64,000 nt of DNA from Pseudomonas syringae. GTDB taxonomy: Bacteria; Pseudomonadota; Gammaproteobacteria; Pseudomonadales; Pseudomonadaceae. The stretch is taken from NCBI RefSeq assembly GCF_021606685.1, contig NZ_WKCB01000005.1, positions 62,001 to 126,000 of the forward strand, given 5' to 3'. The notes beneath the pieces were generated by a model. It was not told the DNA's origin, searched no databases, and saw nothing but the letters and a program-made list of their open reading frames with translations. Shown piece by piece: positions 37,045 through 47,398 of this stretch. The translations under genes were made by a program, and so were the position numbers. The number at the start of each line of letters is the position of its first letter. The stretch's first letter is position 1.

Positions 37045-37152
37045 GGTGGCAGTCCGCAAAGAAACGCCGCCATGATAACCAGTCGGGGGCCGCTTGTCCG
37101 GCCCGGTCGCTCGATGGCCTTAACCGAAAGCAGAATTTGAGTGGAGAAAACC

Positions 37153-38499
37153 ATGAGTGCAGCCCAAAGCGTCGGTCCGCAAGCGTTACCGGCACTGCAG
37201 GAACAAGTCGAGCAGATCCTTGCCGAGGCCAAGCGCCAGGGGGCCAGCGCCTGTGAAGTGGCGGTTTCGCTGGAGCAGGGGCTGTCGACGTCGGTGCGCC
37301 AGCGGGAAGTGGAAACCGTCGAATTCAACCGTGACCAGGGTTTTGGCATCACGTTGTATGTTGGGCAGCGCAAAGGCTCGGCCAGCACTTCGGCCAGCGG
37401 CCCGGAGGCGATTCGCGAAACGGTCGCTGCCGCACTGGCGATTGCCAAGCACACCTCCGAGGATGAAAGCTCGGGCCTGGCCGACAAAGCGTTGATGGCC
37501 AAGGACCTCAAGGACTTTGACCTGTTCCATGCCTGGGACATCACGCCTGAACAAGCCATCGAACAAGCGCTGACCTGCGAAGCGGCGGCGTTCGATGCCG
37601 ATCCCCGCATCAAGAACGCAGATGGCACCACGTTGAGCACCCACCAAGGTTGCCGCGTGTATGGCAACAGCCATGGTTTCATTGGCGGTTATGCCTCGAC
37701 GCGCCATAGCTTGAGCTGCGTGATGATTGCCGAGGCCAATGGCCAGATGCAACGCGACTACTGGTACGACGTGAACCGTCAGGGCGACTTGCTGGCAGAC
37801 CCTGCCAGCATTGGCCAGCGCGCGGCGCAACGCGCCGCGAGCCGTCTGGGCGCGCGCCCGGTACCGACCTGTGAAGTGCCGGTGCTGTTTTCGGCCGAGC
37901 TGGCGGGTGGCTTGTTCGGCAGCTTCCTGGGCGCAATTTCGGGCGGCAACCTGTACCGCAAGTCGTCGTTCCTGGAAGGCGCGATTGGCCAGAAACTGTT
38001 CCCCGAGTGGCTGACCATCGATGAGCGTCCACACCTGATGCGGGCCATGGGCAGCTCGGCGTTCGACGGTGATGGCCTGGCGACTTATGCCAAGCCGTTC
38101 GTCGAGAACGGTGAGTTGGTGTCCTACGTCTTGGGTACTTATTCCGGGCGCAAGCTTGGCCTGCCGAGCACTGCCAACTCCGGCGGCGTGCATAACCTGT
38201 TTGTAACCCATGGCGATGAAGACCAGGCGGCGCTGCTGCGGCGCATGGGCCGCGGCCTGCTGGTGACCGAGCTGATGGGGCATGGCCTGAACATGGTCAC
38301 CGGTGATTATTCCCGTGGGGCGGCGGGTTTCTGGGTAGAAAACGGCGAGATTCAATTCGCGGTCCAGGAAGTCACCATCGCCGGCAATATGCGCGATATG
38401 TTCAAGCAGATTGTTGCCGTGGGCAATGACCTGGAACTGCGCAGCAACATTCGTACGGGGTCGGTATTGATCGAGCGCATGACGGTCGCCGGCAGCTGA
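37153..38499 (+). CDS. pmbA: Metalloprotease PmbA (TldE)
   Basis: The 448-residue partner of TldD is homologous to it but lacks the HExxxH zinc site, as expected. The N-terminal helix-rich region contains ASACEVAVSLEQGLSTSVRQ, and GRGLLVTELMGHGLNMVTGDYSRGAAGFW is the family signature near the end. ATG 37153 has GGAG eight bases upstream. A symmetrical terminator follows, isolating it from the fagA operon. Confidence 0.94.
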   Translation: MSAAQSVGPQALPALQEQVEQILAEAKRQGASACEVAVSLEQGLSTSVRQREVETVEFNRDQGFGITLYVGQRKGSASTSASGPEAIRETVAAALAIAKHTSEDESSGLADKALMAKDLKDFDLFHAWDITPEQAIEQALTCEAAAFDADPRIKNADGTTLSTHQGCRVYGNSHGFIGGYASTRHSLSCVMIAEANGQMQRDYWYDVNRQGDLLADPASIGQRAAQRAASRLGARPVPTCEVPVLFSAELAGGLFGSFLGAISGGNLYRKSSFLEGAIGQKLFPEWLTIDERPHLMRAMGSSAFDGDGLATYAKPFVENGELVSYVLGTYSGRKLGLPSTANSGGVHNLFVTHGDEDQAALLRRMGRGLLVTELMGHGLNMVTGDYSRGAAGFWVENGEIQFAVQEVTIAGNMRDMFKQIVAVGNDLELRSNIRTGSVLIERMTVAGS

Positions 38500-38513
38500 T
38501 TCGTCCGCCTCTC

Positions 38514-38552
38514 AAAAAAAGCGCGCTACCTCACGGATAGCGCGCTTTTTTT
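38514..38552. terminator. Strong symmetrical terminator after pmbA
   Basis: A-run, GCGCGCTA (38521-38528), 9-nt loop, TAGCGCGC, then TTTTTTT. It can work in both orientations, though no minus-strand gene ends here. Confidence 0.93.
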
Positions 38553-38610
38553 GTGCCTGCAATTCAGTGGGAGCATGATGCCGCCATTGCGTTGATTCTC
38601 AATATCATTT

Positions 38611-38629
38611 AATAATAAATATCATTACC
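38611..38629 (-). promoter_or_regulatory. Fur box upstream of fagA
   Basis: Read on the minus strand, GGTAATGATATTTATTATT matches the 19-bp Fur consensus at 15 positions; a second partial hexamer array (ATGATATTGAGAAT) lies beside it. It covers the AT-rich promoter region 16 nt before the fagA ATG. Confidence 0.7.
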
Positions 38630-38644
38630 GAATGAGTGTGGATC

Positions 38645-39040
38645 ATGAGTTCTGTCCTGCATGAGGATCCCTACCTGGAGAGCTGGCGCTGGATGAGTCG
38701 TCAGATTCGCTGTGGCCTCGATCCCAATGAACCTCGCCTGATCGAACATTACCTCAACGAGGGTCGATACCTGGCGTGCTGCACCGCCACCCATCCGTGG
38801 ACGATCGCCGAAACGTCATTCCGCCTGCTGATCGACACCGCGAGCGATATCGCTTTGCCATGGCATTGGCGGTCCACCTGCCTTGACCAGGCCTGGCGCC
38901 CATTGCGCGACCTGGAAAAACTCTCCCACTGTGCCTGCCGCCTCAAGCGCTGGCAGACCTTTGCCTGGCAATTGGCGACGTGCGAATTGCTGCCATCCCT
39001 ATCTGTTTCTGACCTGGTGCAAGGATCTTCCGATGAGTAA
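38645..39040 (+). CDS. fagA: Fur-associated protein FagA, unknown function
   Basis: The small 131-residue protein is rich in Trp, Leu and Arg (EDPYLESWRWMSRQIRCGL...) and has several Cys residues but no recognisable domain, signal peptide or membrane helix. It corresponds to fagA, the first gene of the iron-regulated fagA-fumC-orfX-sodA operon described in P. aeruginosa. Position, the Fur box and the fumC overlap (8 bases) support the assignment. Its biochemical role is unknown to me. ATG 38645 was taken over the GTG/ATG codons just upstream. Confidence 0.8.
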   Translation: MSSVLHEDPYLESWRWMSRQIRCGLDPNEPRLIEHYLNEGRYLACCTATHPWTIAETSFRLLIDTASDIALPWHWRSTCLDQAWRPLRDLEKLSHCACRLKRWQTFAWQLATCELLPSLSVSDLVQGSSDE

Positions 39041-40409
39041 CACCCGTATCGAACGCGACAGCATGGGCGAACTGCAAGTGCCTGCCGAGGCGCTGTATGG
39101 CGCGCAAACCCAGCGCGCGGTGAACAATTTCCCGATCAGCAACCAACGCATGCCAGCGCAGTTCGTTCGCGCCCTGATCCTGGCGAAGGCCGCTGCCGCC
39201 AAGGTCAACGTCGACCTCCAGCAGATCAGCGAAGGGCAGGGCAAAGCCATCGTCGACGCAGCGCAAGGCTTGCTGGAAGGCGATTTCATGCAGCACTTCC
39301 CGGTGGACATCTTCCAGACCGGCTCGGGCACCAGCTCCAACATGAACGCCAACGAAGTGATCGCAACCCTCGCCAGCCGTTTGCTGGGCGAGGCGGTCAA
39401 CCCTAACGATCATGTGAACTGCGGCCAAAGCAGCAACGACATCATCCCGACCACCATCCACGTGAGCGCCGCGCTGGTGCTGCACGAGCAGACGCTGCCG
39501 GCGCTGCTGCACCTGGTACAGGTGATCGAGCAGAAGGCCCAGGAGGTTCACCCCTTCATCAAGACCGGTCGTACCCACCTGATGGACGCGATGCCGGTTC
39601 GCATGAGCCAGGTGCTCAATGGCTGGGCGCAACAGCTCAAGGCCAATATCGCCCATCTGCAGGACCTGCTGCCGAGCCTGCAAGCCCTGGCCCAGGGCGG
39701 TACGGCGGTGGGGACCGGGATCAACGCACACCCGCAATTCGCTGCACGCTTCAGCCAGCAGCTGAGCAGCCTGACCGGTGTGAAGTTCACCCCGGGCAAG
39801 AACCTGTTCGCGCTGATCGGTTCCCAGGACACCGCCGTCGCCGTTTCCGGCCAACTCAAAGCCACCGCCGTGTCACTGATGAAAATCGCCAACGACCTGC
39901 GCTGGATGAACTCCGGCCCATTGGCCGGCCTTGGCGAAATCGAGCTGGAAGGTCTGCAGCCGGGCTCGTCGATCATGCCTGGCAAGGTCAATCCGGTGAT
40001 CCCGGAAGCAACCGCGATGGTCGCCGCACAGGTTATCGGCAATGACACAGTGATCACCGTGGCCGGTCAATCGGGCAACTTCGAGCTGAACGTGATGCTG
40101 CCGATCATCGCTCAGAACCTGCTCAGCAGCCTTGAACTGCTGGCCAATTCCAGTCGCCTGCTGGCGGACAAGGCCATCGCCAGCTTCAAGGTCAACGAGG
40201 CCAAGCTCAAGGAGGCGCTGTCGCGCAACCCGATCCTGGTCACCGCACTCAACCCGATCATTGGTTACCAGAAGGCTGCTGAAATCGCCAAGAAGGCTTA
40301 TCAGCAGGGCCGTCCGGTGATTGATGTCGCCCTCGAGCACACCGACTTGCCGCGCAGCCAACTGGAGGTCCTGCTGGACCCGGAAAAGCTCACGGCCGGC
40401 GGCGTGTAA
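39033..40409 (+). CDS. fumC: Class II fumarate hydratase
   Basis: The 458-residue iron-free fumarase of the aspartase/fumarase superfamily carries the signature GSSIMPGKVNP, the substrate loop GSGTSSNMNANEV and SSNDIIPTTIH. It hydrates fumarate to malate when iron-sulfur class I fumarases fail for lack of iron. Translation starts within the end of fagA, indicating coupling. Regulation by Fur through the operon promoter is expected. Confidence 0.96.
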   Translation: MSNTRIERDSMGELQVPAEALYGAQTQRAVNNFPISNQRMPAQFVRALILAKAAAAKVNVDLQQISEGQGKAIVDAAQGLLEGDFMQHFPVDIFQTGSGTSSNMNANEVIATLASRLLGEAVNPNDHVNCGQSSNDIIPTTIHVSAALVLHEQTLPALLHLVQVIEQKAQEVHPFIKTGRTHLMDAMPVRMSQVLNGWAQQLKANIAHLQDLLPSLQALAQGGTAVGTGINAHPQFAARFSQQLSSLTGVKFTPGKNLFALIGSQDTAVAVSGQLKATAVSLMKIANDLRWMNSGPLAGLGEIELEGLQPGSSIMPGKVNPVIPEATAMVAAQVIGNDTVITVAGQSGNFELNVMLPIIAQNLLSSLELLANSSRLLADKAIASFKVNEAKLKEALSRNPILVTALNPIIGYQKAAEIAKKAYQQGRPVIDVALEHTDLPRSQLEVLLDPEKLTAGGV

Positions 40410-40436
40410 TCACCGACTCTGCTTTGGAGGCACACC

Positions 40437-40865
40437 ATGGAGCACTGGAAACGCACGATCGAACGGGCCAATCGCTGCTTTATGCAGGGCGAGCTGGTTG
40501 ACGCTCGCGAGGCCTATTTGCAAGCCCTGGCCCTGGCTCAAGTGTTGTTCGAACGCTGGGCGGATGCCGACGAAGCAGTGGCGGCTTGCGTCATTTCCCA
40601 TCACAACCTGGCGGACCTGCACCTGCGCCTGAACCAGCCCGAGGAAAGCGCCGAATACCTCTGCGCCATTCATCAGCGCTTGCTGCAGACCATGCAGGAC
40701 CCGCGCCTGAGCCCGCAATTGCGCGAAGCGGCCCTGCGCCAGAGCAGCAAAACCTACGTCGAATTGTTGAATTTCATCAGCGACCACGGTGAATACCCGC
40801 GCACCCATCGCTTGCTGGGCGGTACTGCGACGCAACCGACCACGTCTCAATACGGAGCACATTGA
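40437..40865 (+). CDS. Conserved TPR-like protein of the fag-fum-sod operon (orfX)
   Basis: The 142-residue alpha-helical protein has alternating amphipathic helices that resemble tetratricopeptide repeats ([45 protein letters not shown]). No signal peptide is seen. It occupies the orfX position between fumC and sodA; the stop is one base from the sodA ATG. A scaffolding or assembly role is possible but not shown by sequence. Confidence 0.75.
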   Translation: MEHWKRTIERANRCFMQGELVDAREAYLQALALAQVLFERWADADEAVAACVISHHNLADLHLRLNQPEESAEYLCAIHQRLLQTMQDPRLSPQLREAALRQSSKTYVELLNFISDHGEYPRTHRLLGGTATQPTTSQYGAH

Positions 40866-40866
40866 T

Positions 40867-41478
40867 ATGACCTACACCTTGCCTGCATTGCCTTACGCCT
40901 ACGATGCCCTGGAACCGCATATCGATGCGCAAACCATGGAGATTCACTACACCAAGCACCACCAAACCTACATCAACAACCTCAATGCGGCGGTTGAGGG
41001 CACGGAGTTCGCGGGTTGGCCGGTAGAAAAGCTGGTATCCAGCGTGCAACAACTGCCGGAAAAGCTACGCGCAGCGGTGATTAACCAGGGCGGCGGCCAC
41101 GCCAACCATTCGTTGTTCTGGGCGGTGATGTCGCCAAAAGGCGGCGGCAAGCCTGAAGGCGCACTGGGCAAGGCTATCGACGAGCAGTTGGGTGGTTTTG
41201 ACAGCTTCAAGGAAGCGTTCACCAAGGCGGCCTTGACGCGTTTCGGCAGCGGCTGGGCGTGGCTGAGCGTTACCCCGCAAAAAACTCTGGTGGTCGAAAG
41301 CAGCGGTAACCAGGACAGCCCGCTGATGAACGGTAATACACCAATCCTCGGCCTGGACGTCTGGGAACATGCTTACTACCTGCTGTATCAAAACCGTCGC
41401 CCGGAATACATCAACGCCTTCTACAGTGTTATTAACTGGCCTGAAGTCGCCGCACGCTATCAGGCTGCTTTGGCCTGA
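40867..41478 (+). CDS. sodA: Superoxide dismutase [Mn]
   Basis: The 203-residue Fe/Mn-type SOD shows the metal ligands His near [18 protein letters not shown], and the pair in [17 protein letters not shown] supplies the outer-sphere Gln position typical of Mn enzymes. It removes superoxide in the cytosol under iron shortage, when the iron SOD is repressed. ATG 40867 was chosen from homology ([20 protein letters not shown]); it directly follows orfX. Confidence 0.95.
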   Translation: MTYTLPALPYAYDALEPHIDAQTMEIHYTKHHQTYINNLNAAVEGTEFAGWPVEKLVSSVQQLPEKLRAAVINQGGGHANHSLFWAVMSPKGGGKPEGALGKAIDEQLGGFDSFKEAFTKAALTRFGSGWAWLSVTPQKTLVVESSGNQDSPLMNGNTPILGLDVWEHAYYLLYQNRRPEYINAFYSVINWPEVAARYQAALA

Positions 41479-41512
41479 CATTCAACCCACATAACAAGAT
41501 CTAAGGCCGACT

Positions 41513-42406
41513 ATGGGCACTGAAACACTGGCGATCAGCAGCGGGCGAATGTTTCGTTATGCGTTTGGCTCGCTGCTGCTATTGGCAGGTACTGCATTGC
41601 TGGTGGCTCACGGGCTGGCCTGGCTGGACTTGGAGCCGCGCATCCTGCGCGCCTTGCAGGGCGGCGCGATCTGCGCCCTTGGCACGGCGTTGGGCGCGGT
41701 TCCGGTGCTGGTGATCCGGCGGATGCCGGTGGCGTTGAGCGACACCTTGCTGGGCTTCGGGGCCGGGGTGATGTTGGCCGCCACCGCGTTCTCGCTGATT
41801 GTGCCGGGCATCGCCGCCGCGGAAAGCCTCGGGCTGTCGCCCTGGGGTGCGAGCGGCCTGATCAGCTTTGGCATCATGCTGGGTGCATTCGGGCTGTATC
41901 TGGTAGATCGCAAGGTCTCGGGCGCGAGCCCGGAAATGCTGGTGGGTACGCCGGATAAACCGGTCATCCCGCCACGTATCTGGCTGTTTGTGTTCGCCAT
42001 CATCGCCCATAACATTCCCGAAGGCATGGCCGTGGGCGTTTCCGCCGGCGGCGGCATGCCGGATGCCGACAGTCTGGCCATGGGCATTGCCTTGCAGGAC
42101 GTGCCCGAAGGCCTGGTGATTGCGTTGGTATTGGCTGGGGCGGGGATGTCGCGGGTCAAGGCCTTCCTGATCGGGGCAGCCTCAGGCTTGGTGGAGCCGG
42201 TATTTGCCGTACTGTGCGCTTGGCTGGTCAGCTTGGCTGAGGTGCTGCTGCCGTTGGGTCTGGCCCTTGCCGCAGGCGCCATGCTGTTGGTGGTGACCCA
42301 CGAAGTGATCCCGGAGTCGCGGCGCAACGGCCATGAAAAGCTCGCCAGCCTGGGGCTGTGCGTCGGGTTCTGCTTGATGATGGTTATGGATACGGCATTG
42401 GGGTGA
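41513..42406 (+). CDS. ZIP family metal transporter
   Basis: The 297-residue inner-membrane protein has about eight helices and the ZIP signature motifs on helices IV and V: FAIIAHNIPEGMAVGVSAGG and MGIALQDVPEGLVIALVLAG, with metal-binding His/Asn/Pro/Glu. It likely imports divalent metal such as Zn, Mn or Fe. It follows sodA by 34 nt on the same strand, so it may share Fur control, which would pair metal supply with the Mn enzyme. Confidence 0.9.
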   Translation: MGTETLAISSGRMFRYAFGSLLLLAGTALLVAHGLAWLDLEPRILRALQGGAICALGTALGAVPVLVIRRMPVALSDTLLGFGAGVMLAATAFSLIVPGIAAAESLGLSPWGASGLISFGIMLGAFGLYLVDRKVSGASPEMLVGTPDKPVIPPRIWLFVFAIIAHNIPEGMAVGVSAGGGMPDADSLAMGIALQDVPEGLVIALVLAGAGMSRVKAFLIGAASGLVEPVFAVLCAWLVSLAEVLLPLGLALAAGAMLLVVTHEVIPESRRNGHEKLASLGLCVGFCLMMVMDTALG

Positions 42407-42422
42407 AGCCTTGCGGCTTCAC
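42403..42422. other. Hairpin after the ZIP gene
   Basis: GTGAAGCC-ttgc-GGCTTCAC is an 8-bp perfect stem overlapping the ZIP stop codon. It has no T-run and lies in a convergent gap of 36 nt. Confidence 0.5.
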
Positions 42423-42442
42423 GTCGGGCCTAGGGGGTGAGG

Positions 42443-42715
42443 TTACTCACCTTCATCAAAATAGTTATTGATCAGCGCCACCAGGGCGTCCATCGCCTCC
42501 TGTTCCTGCTCGCCTTCTGTCTTCAAGTGAATCTTGGTGCCCTTGCCGGCTGCCAGCATCATCATGGCCATGATGCTCTTGCCATCGACCATGGATTCCG
42601 GGGTGCGCCCGGCGCGGATCTGGCAGGGGAACTGCCCGGCAACACCGACGAATTTGGCCGAGGCCCGGGCGTGCAGGCCCAGTTTGTTGATGATTTCAAT
42701 TTCCAGAGCGGGCAT
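42443..42715 (-). CDS. ptsO: Phosphocarrier NPr of the nitrogen PTS
   Basis: The 90-residue HPr-like protein has the phospho-acceptor His15 in NKLGLHARASAKFV and the conserved GKSIMAMMMLAAGKGT loop. It relays phosphate from PtsP (EI-Ntr) to PtsN. It is the last gene of the rpoN-hpf-ptsN-rapZ-ptsO run, 16 nt after rapZ. Confidence 0.95.
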   Translation of the reverse strand: MPALEIEIINKLGLHARASAKFVGVAGQFPCQIRAGRTPESMVDGKSIMAMMMLAAGKGTKIHLKTEGEQEQEAMDALVALINNYFDEGE

Positions 42716-42731
42716 CGCGCAGGTGTTCCTT

Positions 42732-43589
42732 TCAGCTAAGGTCGCGGTGGCGAACCTGGACGTTCTTGAGGGTTTGTTGCAGCACCTTGCCCAGGCGCTC
42801 GGTCAGGTAGACGGAGCGGTGGTGGCCGCCGGTGCAGCCGATGGCAATGGTGACATAGGCTCGATTGCTCGCGGCAAAACGCGGCAGCCATTTGAGCAGA
42901 TAGCCGGAGATGTCCTGGAACATCTCTTCAACATCCGGTTGCGCCGCCAGGTACTCCGCCACAGGTTGATCGAGGCCGGACTGATCGCGCAACTCCGGCT
43001 TCCAGTAAGGGTTGGGCAGGCAGCGCACATCAAACACCAGGTCGGCGTCCACCGGCATGCCACGCTTGAAGCCAAAAGACTCCACAAGGAATGCGGTGCC
43101 GGGCTCTGGCTGGTTCAGCAGGCGCAGCTTGATGGCATCGCGCAACTGGTACAGGTTGAGGCCGGTGGTGTTGATCTTGAGGTCGGCGAGGTCAATGATC
43201 GGGCCCAGCAGCTTGGTTTCGTCTTCGATGGCTTCGGCCAGCGAGCGGTGGGGGCTGCTGAGTGGGTGGCGTCGACGGGTTTCGGAGAAACGCTTGAGCA
43301 GGGTCTCTTCGTCGGCGTCCAGGTACAGCACATCGCAATGAATGTGCTTGGCCCGCACTTCCTCGAGCAATTGCGGGAATCGCTCAAGGTGACTGGGCAG
43401 GTTGCGCGCATCAATCGAAACGGCGACCAGAGGCTGCGCCAGTTCGGTGTGGATCAACGCACGTTCGGCCAGTTCCGGCAGCAGGCCGGCGGGCAGGTTG
43501 TCGATGCAATAGAAGCCGTTGTCCTCAAGAACGTTGAGGGCGGTGCTTTTACCCGAGCCGGAGCGGCCGCTGACGATGATCAAACGCAT
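42732..43589 (-). CDS. rapZ: RNase adapter RapZ / nucleotide-binding protein
   Basis: The 285-residue protein has Walker A GRSGSGKS at residues 8-15 and the C-terminal [16 protein letters not shown] substrate-sensing domain. In E. coli RapZ binds glucosamine-6-phosphate and directs RNase E to the sRNA GlmZ. Pseudomonads are not known to me to have GlmZ, so the RNA partner may differ. The gene starts two bases after the ptsN stop. Confidence 0.93.
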   Translation of the reverse strand: MRLIIVSGRSGSGKSTALNVLEDNGFYCIDNLPAGLLPELAERALIHTELAQPLVAVSIDARNLPSHLERFPQLLEEVRAKHIHCDVLYLDADEETLLKRFSETRRRHPLSSPHRSLAEAIEDETKLLGPIIDLADLKINTTGLNLYQLRDAIKLRLLNQPEPGTAFLVESFGFKRGMPVDADLVFDVRCLPNPYWKPELRDQSGLDQPVAEYLAAQPDVEEMFQDISGYLLKWLPRFAASNRAYVTIAIGCTGGHHRSVYLTERLGKVLQQTLKNVQVRHRDLS

Positions 43590-43591
43590 GG

Positions 43592-44056
43592 TTACTGCCC
43601 GTTTTGTTCATCCAGGACAACCTGGTACAGCGCCTCGTTGCTGCTGGCACTGCGCAGTTTGTCGCGTACTTCCTTGCGGTCGAGCATGCTGGCGATCTGC
43701 CGGAGCAGTTCCAGATGCGCATCGGTGGCGGCCTGTGGGACCAGCAGTACAAACAGCAGGTCTACCGGGGCACCGTCGATGGCGTCGAAATCGATGGGAG
43801 CGTCCAGGTGCAGCAGGGCGCTGACTGGCGTATCGCAGCCTTTGAGGCGGCAGTGAGGAATGGCGATGCCGTTGCCAAAACCGGTGGAACCGAGTTTTTC
43901 ACGGGCGATCAGGGCCTCGTAGACATCTTGCATCTCCAGTTCAGGCACTTCGCGGCTGATCAGGTTGGCAATTTGTTCCAGGGCTTTCTTCTTGCTGCCA
44001 CCCGGCGCGTTCACAAGTGAACGGCCGGGGGTCAGGATGGTTTCAAGTCGGATCAT
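43592..44056 (-). CDS. ptsN: PTS IIA-like nitrogen regulatory protein PtsN
   Basis: The 154-residue EIIA-Ntr has its phosphorylation site His68 in [12 protein letters not shown]. Phosphorylated by NPr, it tunes potassium transport, carbon storage and RpoN-related regulation. It lies 10 nt downstream of hpf and 2 nt upstream of rapZ, the usual layout. Confidence 0.95.
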   Translation of the reverse strand: MIRLETILTPGRSLVNAPGGSKKKALEQIANLISREVPELEMQDVYEALIAREKLGSTGFGNGIAIPHCRLKGCDTPVSALLHLDAPIDFDAIDGAPVDLLFVLLVPQAATDAHLELLRQIASMLDRKEVRDKLRSASSNEALYQVVLDEQNGQ

Positions 44057-44066
44057 GGGGGGAGAG

Positions 44067-44372
44067 TTAACGACCTGTACCTTGCATCAGGTGCAGATTC
44101 TTTTCCTTATGCTTTATGAGTTGGCGGTCCAGCTTGTCGTAGAGCGAGTCAATCGCTGCGTACATATCTTCATGTTCCGCATTGGCGACGAGCTTCGCAT
44201 TGGGTACGTGCAGGGTGGCCTCGATTTTCTGCTTGAGCTTATCGACCTCCATGATGACCTGCACGTTGGTGATCTTGTCAAAATGCCCCGCAAGCTTGTT
44301 CAGCTTGCTCTCGGTGTACTCACGCAGGGGCTTGGTGACTTCCAGCTGGTGTCCACTGATGTTGACTTGCAT
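44067..44372 (-). CDS. hpf: Ribosome hibernation promoting factor (short HPF)
   Basis: The 101-residue protein (MQVNISGHQLEVTKPLREYT...) has the beta-alpha-beta-beta-beta-alpha pattern of HPF/YfiA and ends soon after the second helix, so it is the short form acting with RMF on 100S dimers. The ATG at 44372 has AAGGAG eight bases upstream, better than the longer frame from 44426. It sits directly after rpoN. Confidence 0.94.
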   Translation of the reverse strand: MQVNISGHQLEVTKPLREYTESKLNKLAGHFDKITNVQVIMEVDKLKQKIEATLHVPNAKLVANAEHEDMYAAIDSLYDKLDRQLIKHKEKNLHLMQGTGR

Positions 44373-44447
44373 ACAGCTTCTCCTTCGTTGCCAGTGCATA
44401 AAGCGACAGGCAAAAGCGCCTGCCACTGGAACGCTGTGGCCCGCCCG

Positions 44448-45941
44448 TCACATCAAACGCTTTCGCTCGCTGGAAGGCGCGATCCCGAGGGACTCGCGGT
44501 ACTTGGCGACGGTTCGACGGGCGACCTGAATGCCTTGTGCCTCCAGTAAACCAGCGATCTTGCTGTCACTCAACGGCTTTTTCTGATTTTCCGCGGCAAC
44601 CAGTTTTTTGATGATCGCGCGGATCGCCGTGGACGAGCATTCGCCGCCTTCGGAGGTGCTTACATGGCTGGAGAAAAAGTATTTCAGTTCATAAATACCC
44701 CGTGGGGTATGCATGAATTTTTGCGTGGTCACCCGTGAAATGGTCGATTCATGCATGCCCACCGCTTCAGCGATATCGTGCAGAACCAGAGGTTTCATCG
44801 CTTCGTCGCCATATTCCAGGAAGCCGCGCTGGTGCTCGACGATCTGGGTGGCCACTTTCATCAGGGTTTCGTTGCGGCTTTGCAGGCTCTTGATGAACCA
44901 GCGCGCTTCCTGCAACTGGTTGCGCATAAACGTGTTGTCGGCGCTGGTGTCGGCGCGGCGCACGAAACCGGCGTATTGCGGGTTGACCCGCAGGCGGGGC
45001 ACCGACTCCTGGTTCAGCTCGACCAGCCAGCGTTCGTTGTCCTTGCGCACGATAACGTCAGGGACCACGTATTCGGCTTCGCTGGACTCGATCTGCGAGC
45101 CTGGGCGCGGGTTGAGGCTTTGCACCAGCTCGATGACCTGGCGCAGGTCGTCTTCCTTGAGCTTCATGCGGCGCATCAGCTGGCTGTAGTCGCGGCTGCC
45201 GAGCAAATCGATGTAATCGGTGACCAGGCGCTGGGCCTCGGCCAGCCAAGGGGTCTTGGCGGGGAGCTGGCGCAGTTGCAGCAGCAGGCATTCGCTGAGC
45301 GAGCGGGCGCCGATGCCGGCGGGCTCGAACTGCTGGATGCGGTGCAGGACGGCTTCGATTTCGTCCAGTTCGATGTCCAGTTCCGGGTCGAACGCTTCCA
45401 GAATTTCTTCGAGCGTCTCGTCCAGATAGCCCTGGTTATTGATGCAGTCGATCAAGGTCACGGCGATCAGGCGATCGGTGTCCGACATCGGTGCAAGGTT
45501 CAGTTGCCACAGCAGGTGGCTCTGCAAGCTTTCGCCGGCGGAGGTGCGGGTGGTGAAGTCCCACTCGTCATCGTCATTGCTGGGCAGGCTGCTGGCGCTG
45601 GTCTGGTAGACGTCTTCCCAGGCGGTGTCCACCGGGAGTTCGTTGGGGATGCGTTCGTTCCAGTCGCCTTCTTCGAGGTTGTCCACCGTAGGGGCGGTTT
45701 CCTGGTAGGAGGGTTCCTGCACGTCGGAATTGGGTTTGTGCTCTATGTTGTCGGCCAGCGGGTCTGCGTTATCGAAGTCGTCGCCTTCTTCCTGGCGTTC
45801 GAGCATCGGATTGGACTCCAGGGCCTCCTGGATTTCCTGTTGCAGGTCCAGGGTCGACAATTGGAGCAGGCGGATGGCCTGTTGCAGCTGCGGTGTCATC
45901 GTCAGCTGCTGGCCCATTCTCAGGACTAGCGATGGTTTCAT
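44448..45941 (-). CDS. rpoN: RNA polymerase sigma-54 factor
   Basis: The 497-residue sigma-54 has region I ([20 protein letters not shown] with the Gln/Leu-rich continuation), an acidic region II (about 50-120), core-binding and helix-turn-helix parts, and the RpoN box [14 protein letters not shown] near the C-terminus. It directs transcription of nitrogen, motility and carbon-use genes with enhancer-binding activators. A 197-nt gap to lptB probably holds its own promoter. Confidence 0.98.
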   Translation of the reverse strand: MKPSLVLRMGQQLTMTPQLQQAIRLLQLSTLDLQQEIQEALESNPMLERQEEGDDFDNADPLADNIEHKPNSDVQEPSYQETAPTVDNLEEGDWNERIPNELPVDTAWEDVYQTSASSLPSNDDDEWDFTTRTSAGESLQSHLLWQLNLAPMSDTDRLIAVTLIDCINNQGYLDETLEEILEAFDPELDIELDEIEAVLHRIQQFEPAGIGARSLSECLLLQLRQLPAKTPWLAEAQRLVTDYIDLLGSRDYSQLMRRMKLKEDDLRQVIELVQSLNPRPGSQIESSEAEYVVPDVIVRKDNERWLVELNQESVPRLRVNPQYAGFVRRADTSADNTFMRNQLQEARWFIKSLQSRNETLMKVATQIVEHQRGFLEYGDEAMKPLVLHDIAEAVGMHESTISRVTTQKFMHTPRGIYELKYFFSSHVSTSEGGECSSTAIRAIIKKLVAAENQKKPLSDSKIAGLLEAQGIQVARRTVAKYRESLGIAPSSERKRLM

Positions 45942-46138
45942 GGCAGGGGCTTAACACCTTATTCGCCGGCGCAATGCGCCATCCACGACAGGGCGCGTGA
46001 GCGCCAAACATAAGCAAATTATATGCCTGATATCCGGGGCTTTGCCTAGAGCGCGGTAACAATAAAAATCCGGAGGTTTTCATTGACGTCCGCGCTTGAG
46101 GCAAACGACCTGCCAACGCCTCGTGTTGAAAGGCTGGT

Positions 46139-46864
<726 letters not shown>

Positions 46865-47398
46865 TTACTCGGCCTTCTTCTTAGGCTGGATAACCATATC
46901 GATACGTGGGCGTGGCGCGGTCACCTTGGAGCCATTGGCGCGGCCGGCGTTTGCGATCTGCTTCACGGTGTCATAGGTGATTTTTTCACCTTCCGTGGAG
47001 TTGCCGTCGGGGCTGAGCACCTTGGCCTGGTCGATCAGCACGATGCGGTTCTGCTGGGCGTGGTACTGGATAGTCTTGCCGTAGCCCTTCATCGGGCCGG
47101 TATCGGCGGCGGACTGCTTCTGTTCGAAGTAAGCCAGGTTGCCTACCGAGGTCACGACGTCGATGTCACCGCTTTGGGTGCGCGTCAGTGTCACGGTATT
47201 GCCGGTGATCTTCATCGACCCTTGGGTGATGATCACGCCGCCGGTGTAGGTGGCAACACCTTGCTTGTCATCCAGCTGCGCATCGTCAGCCGAGATGTGG
47301 ATCGGTTGCTGGCTATCGTTCGGCAGAGCCCAGGCGCTCACGCTTCCCAGTGCTGCGCCCAGACCGAGCAAAATAGGGAGAGTTTTAACGAGCCTCAT
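46865..47398 (-). CDS. lptA: LPS transport periplasmic protein LptA
   Basis: The 177-residue protein has a signal peptide (MRLVKTLPILLGLGAALGSVSAWA) and an OstA-like beta-jellyroll domain (PIHISADDAQLDDKQGVATYTG). It forms the periplasmic bridge of the Lpt machine. It ends in a Lys-rich tail. Its start overlaps lptC by 14 bases. Confidence 0.95.
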   Translation of the reverse strand: MRLVKTLPILLGLGAALGSVSAWALPNDSQQPIHISADDAQLDDKQGVATYTGGVIITQGSMKITGNTVTLTRTQSGDIDVVTSVGNLAYFEQKQSAADTGPMKGYGKTIQYHAQQNRIVLIDQAKVLSPDGNSTEGEKITYDTVKQIANAGRANGSKVTAPRPRIDMVIQPKKKAE

